DNA of 64,000 bases from Proales similis (lineage: Eukaryota > Rotifera > Eurotatoria > Ploima > Proalidae), in the NCBI GenBank assembly GCA_019059635.1, contig JAGVRJ010000004.1:744001-808000 (forward strand), in the 5' to 3' direction. Shown here one piece after another: positions 21,281 to 33,400 of the stretch. Both the position numbers and the translations under genes were made by a program. The first letter of the stretch is position 1. The number at the start of each line of letters is the position of its first letter. Below the pieces are notes generated by a model. The model worked only from the letters and a program-made list of their open reading frames with translations. It was not told the origin of the DNA and ran no database searches.

Positions 21281-24200
21281 CTCACGCTTTCTCAGTGTGT
21301 TTCTTTTCTTGTCGAATACAGAATTACAAAGCTAGTGTGTCGAGTCGGCTGGATGTGTGTGCGTTCAGCAGGCAAAGGCCATCACACCGTGCTGGCTCCT
21401 TTCACAATGGCGATTGGCGCGAAACGTGCGTGTTTCAGTCTTTCGCAGTTCGTCTAAAGTTTAATTCAAATATATCAAGTGGACCGTCTCAGCTCGATGC
21501 TCCTAGTCTAAAGAAGCGTCTGTGCTTTGCTGGGTAGAGAAGCAAAGCCTGATAAATCGATGATGCGGGCGCTGTTAAATGGGAAAAGTCGTTCAAGAAC
21601 ATGAGAGCTTACGAGCGACCATGCTGGATGGCGCTAGGTCGTTGGCCGGGCATTTGAGTAGGAAAGCGAGGAGAAGAAAAGAAAGCATGAGCACAAAGGT
21701 GAGATCATTTAATCACGCTGAATGAAGCAAAACCGTGCTGCATGTTGACCCCATTTCGCGTTTCGCCTCTCTCTCTCTCTCTATATATATATATAAATTA
21801 TGAATGCGCGCGCGCCATGCGAAATGCTTGCTTCCATTGCGGCTGCACCGCCATCACCGCCCCACAATTCGCATAAACGTGCACATTATTTATGATGATG
21901 CGCCCGCCACGGCCAAAGCAATCGACACCAATGCATCGCCACCATAAACAACAACAACAACAACAACGCAAGCACCACCGCAGCCGCCACAACAACCAAC
22001 GAGGTTTTTATAATTAGATTCGCCGATGCGCACACTAAACGCGCGCACACACAACACCCTCATACACACGCTAGAGTTTTATGCATGGCTCGCGCGAGCC
22101 AAGGGTAGTGCGGCAAGGCGTGCGGTACGCGTGTCAAACCGTCCCCTGCATGCACAACACAATTTGTCTGGCGGCCAAGAGGTGCCTGACCTCGGACACT
22201 GGTTCATCATCTAGTTCGAATGACCATAGATTGTCCACTGACGCTTATTGGCTGTGATCGGTGAGAAGAAGAACATTAGACCAAGAATAACAAAGAGATG
22301 AAAAAAGATTCTCGAAAAGCGTTGAGTGCTTTCCAGCCAACAATCTGGCCTGACGCTACGCATTGCTCGTCTTATCGAGGCGTAAATGATTTACTCCAAG
22401 TCATGTGCTCGTGAGTCAAACACACACGTGTTCAGTCAATCTAAATGCCTTCGACTTAAAACAGAACGAGGCCTGTTTAGTGTGTTGCCAAGAAATCAGA
22501 CCCCTACGACCAGTGAACATTCAATTTAAATAAAATAGTAGAACGCTTAATTGATGCAGATATTAAAGTGCCGGGCTGTTGATTCGAGTCCGGCAGTCGT
22601 TCGGTCCCTTTCAAGGGGAAATTAATGGCCAAGCAGTTCCTGTCCTTCGGCATAGCAACTAATCAACAAGTTGGGGCGGGAAGCTAACTAGCAAAAACAA
22701 AATCAAAACTGATGCCCGTGCCGCATAAGTAAAGAAAAAAAAGGAAACAGAATCGATAGCTAGAAACAGAGTAACTGAAAGAGGCTCAATAATGAACGGA
22801 ACTGACTCGACCTTGCTGCCAATGAAGCCATTCAACTCGTCGTCAGTGGCACGAACTTGCTTGAAGAGCATAAAATTCTTGGCCAAGAGGTGAAGCAAAA
22901 GTGCTTCAAAGTTCATTGCGAAGATAAGAACGCGGTTCATTCAGAAGTCAAATAATAGAGTAAAAACCTGCACACACACACACACGCACACAAATAAACA
23001 CGCGGCCGGGTTGAATGAGTTGGCGCCCCGGCGTTAGTAGACGCGAGTAGACGATAGCGTTAAGAAGATGCGGACGCATCCTAGTTCTCTAACTTTTAGC
23101 ATGCCTCGGTCCAAATGCCAAATAAATAAAAGTTGAAATTGCGATTTAAATTAAATTAGAGCGACTACAAGCTTGTAGAGGTCAGCAGATATCTTATGCG
23201 AGGATTATGATGCTCGGTGAAATTACTATTGCGCAAAAAGAAAAATTTGAACTATTTCTTCGTTTTAATAATGTGACGTTTTCAAGAGGATGAGAACGAC
23301 GACTCCAGCTCTGCTTTTCAAGATAGGGCACCTGAAGACCTCAGACAAGGCTTTTGATGCGTCATTCGGTCTAGGCCAGCGAATGAAAAATAAGAAAAAA
23401 GAAACAAAACTAGACAAAGGTTAAATTACGAATAGAAGAAAAGGGACGAACGGCGAAGGGAGCCAAAAAAGGCTCAAGGTTGAATGCTGGGCGAAATCAA
23501 ATAGGCTACAAATATCACACAAAACCCTAAAAACAATCAATATTTAGTAGTAGTTCACTGATTTCGTCTTAAAATTCACGTGTTGCTGAGCCAGTAGCTA
23601 GCTCACTGGCTCTTCATTCATTCATTAATTCATTCAAATGGCCATTCCAATCTCGAAATTTACACTCGCTTCTCATTCATTTCTCTAAACAAAAAGCGTG
23701 CAGATCCTTAGGGGACTAGTCACGGTCTGGTGCCGATCAAGAATGAAATCGCTCTCTTTTTTTTTCTTTTCTACCTCGATCACATTAAAGGTCGCTCGGC
23801 CCACATTTATTTTCATCATCATAATTATTATTCAGAGTGCGGTCGCGTCTTAGACATGAGCAATGTGGTCCAGAAAAATAAGAAATTAAAAGAAAATAAG
23901 AAAAAAAAAGAAGGCGAAAAGACAACAATTCAGCCCTTAACCGATCGCACACGCTCAGAGAAGGAGGAGAGTAAGAGGCGGGCAGCATCGGTCAGTTGAC
24001 TGACCACTCCCAATCGTATTTACACGGCCTAAATTCTCTATTTTCTCAAGTCGCACAAGCCAAAAACACTCACAGAATCAGCAATTAGACACAATTTGAA
24101 TTATTCTACGGCACTTGCTGCTACAGTATTCTCTGTCTCACTTGTCTTGCTCGGCTCGTTCTAGACCAAACTTGTTCTCTCCCTCTTTACCTGTTCGCCC

Positions 24201-24517
24201 CTTCTCTCTCCTATTCGGACTCTCGCTCCTGGTCTCCACTTGGTTCAAGTCAAATTCACTCCATTTTGGAAATTTCTCAATAAACTGTGCGCGCGTTTAG
24301 CAAATGGTCGACTATTAAAATTGGTTGCTTAGGCGACCTTTAAAACGTTAGATCATTTCTGCACACAACTTGTCCTCATGCTGCTGCTCTCTCTGAATAA
24401 TAATGAGAATGGTTGCAAGCATAAGTCCTAAATGCATTTAAATGACTAATCGAGGAAAATAAGCAACATCTGAGCACAGAGCGAGCGAGCCAGAGAAATA
24501 AGAACAAAAGGAAAACA
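21281..24517. other. Intergenic, gene-poor, with microsatellites
   Basis: About 3.2 kb holding a CT-then-TA simple repeat (about 21766-21796), CAA-type repeats near 21950-21970 and a CA run near 22971-22992. A minus-strand frame near 22810-22940 (NFEALLLHLLAKNFMLFK) looks protein-like but has no convincing splice partners. Nothing else is supported. Confidence 0.4.
21766..21796. repeat. (CT)n(TA)n microsatellite
   Basis: A run of CT dinucleotides passes directly into TA dinucleotides, upstream of LARP4. Confidence 0.85.
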
Positions 24518-25633
24518 ATGGCATCGTCCTTCAACACACCGCCTCCCGAAGGTCTAAAACAGCTTAAGCCCTATGTGACCCTTGCCTCTCAGCTTGAGCA
24601 GCGCAACGAGCACGTTGTGGCCTATTATTGTAACACTTAGAAGCTTTCTGCTAAAATGCTTGATGATTCTTGATGGCCTTCGGACAAGCAAGGTCGTCTG
24701 CATGCCGTACAAAGCGGTATATCCATCGATCGATCCACTCCCGAGTGTAAAAAGTACTTGGTCCAGTTAATGGACAACCTGGAAGCGGTGAGAGCAGGCC
24801 TTTGAACTTTGAGTGTCGACGACCTTTAATTTGCCCTCTCTTTGTGCGCGTCCTTAAAGACAAAGGCCAGCCATAGAGACGATGAAGCCATTCAAAATCA
24901 AACAATCGGACAAGCACTTGTCGAGCGCTATGCCCTGCAGATATTCCAAAAGGCCGACAATGACGACAGAAGCAGTCAGTTCACCAAGTAAGAGTCAAAT
25001 TTTCAAAATTCTTATGTCAATTAGCGCTCACGATGCAAATAGGAATTTGGTGAAGCAGTTTTACTCGGCCGGTTTGCTGTTCGACGTGTTGAACTATTTC
25101 GGGGATTTGTCCGAGGACGTAATTCAATCTTGAACATTGTCATTTCGTCATGCCGGCACTCTAATTTACTCGAATTAAGTTGGTAGCCAAAAAACAGTAT
25201 GCCAAGCGAAAGGCCATGTACCTGAACCGATGCTTTCAGACGGGCGAGACGCCGAAACCAGGTCCGTTGACGGACGGCGCCGAGGAGACCGAATTTAATT
25301 TCTCCTCTGACTTGCCCAACACCGATGCCAAGCCGACAGATAACTCGGCCTATTCGGCCCCGCCGAGCCAATCTAACACTGCGCAGCCATCTACTTACGC
25401 TTCAACGAGCGCATACCAAACCGACTCGAGTGAAAGCCACGGTAAGTATCCTTCCGTCAGTCTATTTAGGTGCAAAAGCTTGCAAGCTTTAAATTGCAGT
25501 TCCTCCAGAAGTGTTGGCTCAAGCACAGAAACACTGCAAGTATGCACTCAGCTCTCTTCAATATGAGGACGTACCGAACGCGATCAAATACTTGGAGGAC
25601 TGCCTCCAGCTACTAAGAAGTGCTAATTATTAA
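24518..25633 (+). CDS. VTA1: VTA1/LIP5, ESCRT-III/VPS4 cofactor
   Basis: Six exons: 24518-24629, 24693-24787, 24860-24987, 25043-25118, 25180-25441 and 25500-25633, giving 268 residues with all phases consistent. The N-terminal tandem MIT region has HVVAYYCRLHAVQSG, STPECKKYLVQLMD and FYSAGLLFDVLNYFGDL, then CFQTGETPKPGP. A Ser/Pro/Thr-rich linker follows. The C-terminal VSL domain (VLAQAQKHCKYALSSLQYED, then AIKYLEDCLQLL) binds and stimulates VPS4. Its role is endosomal sorting and multivesicular body formation. The order of parts equals human VTA1, with a shorter linker. Confidence 0.93.
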
Positions 25634-26078
25634 GAGGAAGTTATTACCGAAACCGACCATTAGACACCTTCATCCTCTCTTCACCTTTTTCTTCTCTCTT
25701 CCTCTCTTATTATTATTTCTCATTCAATCAGAATTTCTTTTACACAATTCTACTCTTTGATTCCAAATGTACTTTTCTAGCTAGATTCGAGTGAAATATC
25801 AAGCTGCCAGCAGTGAAATTGAAAATGAAAAATAAATATCTCGTGACTGGAGTGTAGTTGAATTTTTGTGGCAAATCTGGGCGCGTTCAAATCGGGTGGC
25901 CTATTCAGCAGACTGCAATAAACGTTTGCGGCGAATTCTGGAGAGAGCACTCGAACCGTTCAGAGCCCAAGTTAGTTTTGTGCACAAAGGCAAACCGCAT
26001 TATTCAGAATTTTGATGAAAATTCACAATCTGAAACGTAGTCGCTTAGAGGACTAGAACGACTAAGGAAATTCACCAA
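25634..26078 (+). other. VTA1 3' UTR and ERLEC1 upstream sequence
   Basis: Spacer of about 445 bp. A possible poly(A) signal (AATAAA at about 25831-25836) suits VTA1. No separate gene seen. Confidence 0.5.
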
Positions 26079-28249
26079 ATGATCGGGCCCAAGTTAATTT
26101 TCTTCATCTGGACTCGACTCGCCTTGGCCAACGTGGAGTTTGACTCGCACGGACTCGACGATGATGTTCACTTTGCTTTCAATTGGCCCGGCCCGCTTCT
26201 ACAAAGCCCTGACGATCATCAGCCACACGAGCAGCAGGGCTTCACTGACTTGGACGTTGTTAATTCAGATCGTTTGAAATATCGCTGCCGTATTCCGAAC
26301 GAACCAGAAGGATTAGCCAGCGACGGCTTAGACGTAGGAACTTGAAAGAAAAATACTTGCACTCTTGGCCGATTGACTATCCTCCATGTTCAAAGAACAA
26401 AAACAAAGAGGAAAAGCCTGTAGGCCAAGTGCTGAGCGAAAATGTCTACAAGAAAAGCTTTTGCTCTTATAGAGTAAGCTATTGACTGCATGAATCAAAA
26501 GCCGCTTGAGTTTTAAACGCTCAACAAAATAAGATCGAGTCGTATTGGATTTATGAGCTCTGCCATGGTCAGTACGTAAGACAATACCACGAGACGAAAA
26601 ACGCCGGAAAGGTGACCAATTCAAGGGAGCCTTGTTACTTTTTGAAATTTCAAAATTTATTTCGATTCCCAGAGACTCATAACTGCCGAATATCATCTCG
26701 GCTATTTTAAGCCAGACCAACAAGAACCAGATTCGCTCAAGCAGCCTGATGGCTCCTCTAAGGAGAATGTAAATAGGCGAATGTCGATTCGCTGGGTGAG
26801 GGCTTCCTAAAGCACAATTTAAAGGTTCATTGGAAAACTCTTGGGGGCCGTCGATTGCCGACATTTGCCGTCAAATACTCGGACGGCACCTTGTGCGAAG
26901 TTGTAAAAGATCTGCGGCGACAAGTTACCGTCTTCTATGGTAAATTGCTCCATTTCATTCAGTTTCTGGCTTCTTGTTCTTTTAAACGAGTGCAAAACAA
27001 AGCTTGTGATGAGGACGGCAATGAAAACATCGTTGGCTTCGAAGAGATATCGTCGTGTGTCTACGAAATGATTGTAGCCACTCCGCATTTGTGCTCTCAT
27101 TCAGCGTTTCGTCCTCCCGACAAGCAAATTCAGGCCATAAGCTGCTACGCTCTAAACGGTGCACCAACCCGGCCTCCGCTGTTGGTCGAACTGCAGCAAG
27201 AAATCGACGTAGCACAACAGTCCGAGAATAAAGTCGAAGTAAACGATTAAGAGCTTCAGAGGCGCCCGTTCATTTGTTTATGAGCTTTTTTGTTGAGATG
27301 ACCGACCGAAGCGGAAATACCTTCATCGTTCACTACCAGACAATCGACGAGAAAGAGAAAAAGCAAGAGCCAGAAGAGACAGCTTCCACAGCGGAAACCA
27401 AGAAGGCGCCCATGCCGCCATTTGTTGGACAACAGGCTCCCCGTCCCAAGGCGTCGACAACGTCCCCACAGCCAAAACATCCGAATGTCAATCTTGACGC
27501 TCAAAAAGCCATCATTGAATCGTTTATCAGAGGAGACGAATGCATATCCGGAGTGAGTTGAAGTGACAATCGTCAAGGCTTATGTGACAACTTTGCTAAT
27601 GACGTTTCAGGGCAGCGGATGGTGGAAGTATGAGGTCTGCCTTGGAAAGAGAGTTAATCAATTTCACGAGGTGAATATGCCAAAATCGCTCAAATTTCTT
27701 AATTTCAATCGATTGAATCAAGCAGGAACAGGCGAGCAAAATAAGAACGAATATTGTGCTCGGCAAATGGAGTAAAGAGGACCATTTGAAATGGCTGAAA
27801 ACTCATCCAAACAAGCGGCCTTTGCCCAACGATCAAGGAAGAACGTACGTTTTCTCATAAATAGTCTCTCAAACACGCAACTGCAAGGCCTATAATTGCC
27901 TCTAATTGACCATCTAGTGCGGCCTCGCTCTTCTTCTCCGACGGTGATTTCTGTGAAGCGACCAAACAAAATCGTTTTGTCGAAGTCAAATTCAGGTGAC
28001 TACAGCGGCCTTTTTTTGTTTAATTTCGCCAAGCAAAATGTTTCAAACGCGCGATAAACGAACAGATGTGTGAGTACGCATGCACTGTCGCTTTACTTGC
28101 TGGAGCCGAAGATCTGCGAATACTTTCTGGTCATCGAATCGGCGTCTCTCTGTGATTTTGTCAAGTCGTTTGACAAAAATGGCCTTCCTCCTCTTCATTA
28201 CAACGAGAAGGACTCGTTCGCTGGAGAACAGCCATCGCTGTTTCCGTAA
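26079..28249 (+). CDS. ERLEC1: Endoplasmic reticulum lectin 1 (XTP3-B), two MRH domains
   Basis: Eleven exons: 26079-26333, 26396-26473, 26534-26611, 26673-26768, 26825-26939, 26991-27238, 27298-27552, 27611-27670, 27723-27844, 27918-27995 and 28066-28249. All junctions keep frame, giving 522 residues. An N-terminal signal peptide (IFFIWTRLALA) is followed by MRH domain 1 (CSYR, IESYWIYELCHGQYVRQYHE, CVYEMIVATPHLCSH). MRH domain 2 follows (GSGWWKYEVCLGKRVNQFHE, FVEVKFRCV, LYLLEPKICEYFLVIES). ERLEC1 recognises trimmed N-glycans on misfolded proteins and hands them to the HRD1-SEL1L ERAD complex. The end, NGLPPLHYNE, parallels the human tail. Confidence 0.92.
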
Positions 28250-28500
28250 AAAAACTCTTCGCTCGAGCCTGCCCTTTTCCAGTCTGCTGTTCGCTTTATT
28301 AAGTTCTGATTTCATAGTCATTGTTTGTCGGCTATTTATTGATTAAATCAGTAACTGTAACACTTTTTCTCGTTCCTGGTCAGCATTCAATTCAATTGTT
28401 TTCAAAGCATAAACGAATTAATAAAAGAAAACTGGCGCCTCTCTGATAAAAATAAAACAACAACAGCAGCAATAAAACAAAGGAAACGAAACGAGCAGCT

Positions 28501-30067
28501 TTAGTTGATGAGCGATTGAATGCCCGGCAACGAGTATGAGTCGAAATCGGCCAAGACAGTGACAAACGAGCGATCGTCAGCGGCCATTGGTGAGAATTGA
28601 CTCATAGTCTCCGTCTTGGCCACGTAGTCCAGTGGAGCTTGAGTGTAAACTAACGCTGAGCTACTGCTCGGTCCGTAGTCTAATAACGTCACCTGGTGAC
28701 ACTGGCTCCACTCGAGGTGTGAGTTAGGCTCGATCGGCTCCAGTTTCTGTGAATGCTCACAGCCGACGGGCCCTTCGTGGCTGCACAGCATGCCGGTGTT
28801 TATGTCAAATCGGGGCATGGAGCAGCCCAGTTGGTTCTGACGCTTGCAATGATCAAACAACGAGTGCTTGCTGTTCGACGACGGATTGGCCAGGCTCACG
28901 AAATCTTCTACTGCTTTGCATGCGTCAGTCGTTCGAAGAGAACAAACTAGATTGACAGATCCACTCACGTTCAACGTCGTCGAGCAAGTCCACACAAGGA
29001 CCGACGTACTTGTAAGCTGGCTTGCTTATGTTCACGTCAGCGAGTTGATATTTACGGATCAGGCCGACCGTGCTCAACACATTGGCGATATCGTACAGGC
29101 GTCTGATCTTGGCTTAAAAGAAAGCTTAACCAAGTGGCTCTGAGTTGAGTGTCTGGCGGCCTTTACTTTTGAACGTTCCCATCTTTGACTTTTTATTGTG
29201 CGGATCTCCGAGCAGAACTTTGCCCGCAAAGTTGATGCTCACCATTCCATCCTTTTTGTTTGAAAATTTTGTTTTTTTTTAAATTCAGTCAAACTAAAGC
29301 GGTCATAGGAGCGAGATTTCAAGTTTACCTCTGACGTGAGAAATAGCATTAGAAACTTCTGAGCCATAATTCCGAGCGACTTTTCCTCTCTGGACACCTT
29401 TTCGTCCCGATCGTCGTCTCTGTCGTAAAAGCCGTAGCAACAGGACTGCGCCCGAGCACCGTAAATCATGCTTGGGTGAGAATGTTTGGATGCACCAACT
29501 CTTACTTGACTGCCTACGAATTTAGCGCTCATTGGCTGCTTGTCACAAATGTACTCGTCACTCGGGTTGTTTAGTTGAGACGCCATCAACGCTTTGGTGT
29601 AGTCCAGAAAGTTGGACTTTATCGCAAACGTCTTCAAAATGAATATCGAATCAAGTTGCAAACGAGCAAATCTCTCAGGACTGTTACTTTCAACTTGGCC
29701 ATTGTAAATGAAATGTAATTAAATCCGTGCCACATGTACTGGTTCTTGCAGAAGCGCGAGAGTAGCTCGAGACCTTCGAACACGTTCACGATGTCGTAGA
29801 TTCGGCGACGTTGAACGCCTATTGAGCAAAAAGAAAAAGTTCAAGAAGCCGTCCGTCGCGACTGAAAAGCAGTTTACCCAGCATTTTGGCCATTTGGTCC
29901 AAACAGATTATGTGATCACGTGGATCGTCGACTGTCTTGGGAAAGTGAGAAAGGAACCTTTGTGTTAAATCGTGCGCATGTCGAATTAGAATCAGGTTGG
30001 TTCGGGAGCGTAGCGCCTACTTTTGACACAAAAGGCTCAGCGACTTTTGCCGCCTGTTCATATCCAT
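28501..30067 (-). CDS. Atypical E2F transcription factor (E2F7/8 type)
   Basis: Seven exons: 30021-30067, 29878-29957, 29688-29818, 29329-29631, 29167-29251, 28969-29112 and 28501-28907, giving 398 residues. There are two tandem E2F DNA-binding domains. The first has KSLSLLCQKFLSHFPK, then QRRRIYDIVNVFEGLELLSR. The second has KSLGIMAQKFLMLFL, then TKIRRLYDIANVLSTVGLIRK. Each carries the RRxYDI recognition helix. Tandem domains without a DP partner helix define E2F7/8, repressors of S-phase genes and drivers of endocycles. DBD1 begins about six residues from the start codon, so the usual long N-terminal region is absent. The C-terminal 140 residues show no known domain. Confidence 0.9.
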
Positions 30068-30476
30068 GTTTTGCTGGTTAATCGGCAGGGAACCGTGAGT
30101 TTTAAGATTGAAGATTTTATTTTCACAGTTGCAGTCGAAGAGAACAGTGACATGAAGCTCAATCACATTTATCGATTCTATTTACCTAATTTGATTAGCT
30201 GACCTCTGTCGCGCACTCCCAATCAACTCACCAGATTAATTCAATTAAACCCAATCATCGTCTCTAGCCAAATGATTCTAATTGACCGCTCCTTGGATAC
30301 GGATTCGTTTCAGGACAAGCATTTTCGCCTGCTCGCTCTCGGCCCCTCTGTTCTGGGCCGTGCACAGAGTGACTTGAATACTTGACAAATCAACGCGTGT
30401 TACTTCATTCAATTTTATTTGGCAAAAATAAATATCAAAGGAACACAAACGGAAAGTCAGTGCGAGCATGAGCAAG
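30068..30476 (-). other. Spacer between E2F and ZNFX1
   Basis: About 410 bp between two minus-strand genes. It should hold the ZNFX1 3' UTR and the E2F promoter or 5' UTR; AATAAA-like motifs on the minus strand are not clear. Confidence 0.4.
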
Positions 30477-33400
30477 TTACATGTCGTCGAGTAAATCGGC
30501 TGGATTGAATTCTTGATAGTTTCTCAAGTCCATCTGGGTCTGGGGCCAGGCCGGGTGCTGAGCGCCGTCCATCTCTGATGCAACGGTGCTGCTATCAACA
30601 AGCCGATGGTTACGGCCTCCGATGATAGAGCCACATCCGGGACACTTTGCCTCTTGCATAGCGCCGCCGCATTCGCCAATTGCGTAGATGTAGCCGCATT
30701 TGCATTTGAACCAATGGCCTCTGCTGAAGTTCATTGCTTTCACAATCTGTGCCCTTTCGGCCTCGGTGATGGACAAATTCAGTTTTCTCAACTCCTTGAA
30801 ATAATACTGGATCTTTTGCCTCTCAGTCTCGTCTAAGAACTTGCATCTCTTGAACAGTGAGTAATCAAGATGGGCCATCAAATCTCCAAAGAGAAACTTG
30901 TCCTCTTCCGAGAACTGAGTCGCTTGAGTCTGTCTTAGAGTATCAAAGTAAAGCAGCATAAACTCGACTCGATCGAACTCAGCCGAAATTTCATTCAGAC
31001 GTCGGTTGCTTGACTTTATAAAGGCTTTTCCCTTCTGGTCAAATATCAGATCGGCCAATTTATTCAACTCGTAGGCCATTCGTTTTCGATCTTCTTTCGA
31101 TGCGTTATTCGACTCGAGATTAGATTTCGTTTTCTCTAAAAGCCCTTGAAGTCGTTTCATCAGAGCGAACATGTTGTTGAAGAAGATTGTTTCTTTTAGT
31201 GTATCGGGCTCAGTATCAAGCCGATTTTGCATCGAAAGCAGCATCGGTCTTAGAAGCGCTAGTGAAGTCATTTTTAATCGGCCGCCAGATATTTCGCTCT
31301 TAAGTTGAGTATGTACTCTGCGACGTTCAGTCATATCACCAATCTGACGCGCTTTGATTTCTTCAATTGCATTCAGCTGAATCTTAACAAAACGCGAATA
31401 TCGAAGGTTCTTTCTGATCGGCGTTGTGCATTTTGGGCATGTCGGGAGTTTGATTGAGTTGCCCGACTCGGAATCGTTTTGTTCGAATCTCATCTGCATC
31501 CATTGGTCCATGGCACTTGCCTCTATGATGTGCTTACAGTCTTCCAGAAGGACGAATCTTGCGTCTGGTTCATCTTCGTTGCCGAAAAACAACGCCTGCA
31601 CTTCAGCACGGTGACAAATGCGGCATTTCTTCGGACAAGGCTCTCCGCAAAAGCCGATACAAGGATGGCCGCATCGAAGTAGCTCAGGACACGGTTCGTC
31701 ACAAGGCTCTCGATCACACGGCTCATAGCATCGACGTGAACATGATTTATGTTGGCACTGCCATCGACATTTCTCCAGACACTTTGCACACGGCTCTGAG
31801 CATTTCTTTTGACATTTCGAGTGCGAACATCGATTTTCACAAGGTCGGTCACACGACGAGCATTCTTCCGCGCAGCTAAGTTGACACTCGTGACCACAGT
31901 ACAGAATTCGGCCGCATTTCATTTCACAATCCTTATGAATCCTGCTGCCGTAGCATTTGCCACAAGTTGATCTACAAGGATGTTCACAATCAAGAACTTT
32001 TTCGCACCGCTTCGGACATAAACGTTCCTTTTCGAACGTATTCTGGTGGCACGCAATTTTAAGCAGTTCTCCGTGGTGCGGATCGCAAGTAGACTTGATT
32101 TGGATAAGTGTAACACAGGCGCCACATTCCAAAACTGAGCATTTCCTTGTGCACTTATGCCCGCATTTCAAAATCTTGTCACAAGCTTGATCGCAGTTCC
32201 TTCTTATCGGCTCGGCGTCGCATCGCATTCCTGCAGTGTGTTTACACTCTTGGATAAACTTGGCCACTTTTACATCGCATTCAGTGCATTCGCCCGAATG
32301 AGAACAGATTTTCTTGCAATAGTGACCACAGGACATGAGCTTATCGCATTTTTTTTTGCATTTGTAGTGCTTGTGTTCTTGATCATAAATATGGCACGAT
32401 TGAGCGCATTGGTGACCGCAGTCCAAGCGAGCTTGACAAGGCAGTCTACAGCCTCCGTCGATACGTTTGTCAAAGTCCTCTGGCTGTCGGGCCTTAATGT
32501 CATTTTCAGGATGGAATGTGCACGTCAGATGAATTTCTGTGACCAATTGATTGCTGGCCTTTACTTGTTCGACAATATTGCTCCATTTCTCGTTCTTAGA
32601 AGCGAGTAGACCAAAGTTGCCGATGCAGTAGAGACCTTTGCGAGCGCGCGAAAGAGCCACGCAGACTCGATTGTGAGTTTTGAGGAAGCCGATCACATCT
32701 CTGTCATTGGAACGAACCAGAGAAAGCAGAATGATGTCATTTTCTTCGCCTTGATAGTTGTCCACCGTTCTCACTTTCACCTTGTCCAGATCAACTTCTT
32801 TCAATCTACTTCGTATCTCGCTCTGCTGGCCGAGGTACATGGTAAGTACTGTGAACTGATCCTGATCGTAGCCTTGTTTGGTCAGGTATTTGCAGAGTTT
32901 GGCTAAATAGCGCGCTTCAAATGCATTGATTTTGGAGGTTGAATCTTGACTCGTCGATTCAGGATTGTCGTGGTGAATGAAGAATACATTGCTTGTGAGG
33001 CCCAATATATTCTCAAACTCTTTAACACTCGGATCGTCCTCGATCTTTTGAGTGTAAAAGTTTTCCATCAATCGACTGATTTCTGGCCTCATGCGTCTTT
33101 GCCTTAAGAGAGTTGCATGCGGATTGTTGTTGTTGACGAGACGCTCGAACAAGGATACGTCAAATTTGAACTGATTGGCCAGCTCATACACATTTGGATT
33201 CGGTCTGAGTTGAACGTGGTCTCCGATCAGAATCAGATGCTCGGTGCTCTTTGACAACGAACTGATCACATGAGCCTCGAACACTTCGGCAGCCTCTTCC
33301 ACAATCACAATTCGTGGGCCCAGATCGTTTAGAATCTGATGATACCTCGATGCGCCTGTGGTGGTCATTGCAATTATTTTGGCTCGCTCAAAAACGTTAC

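Noticed and set aside
22570-22610. tRNA-like B-box (gattcgagtcc)
   Set aside because: The flanking five bases cannot pair as a T stem and no A-box or acceptor stem is present.
22659-22940. Protein-like exon NFEALLLHLLAKNFMLFK on the minus strand
   Set aside because: The only nearby donor is weak, no upstream or downstream exons join it in frame, and no family was recognised.
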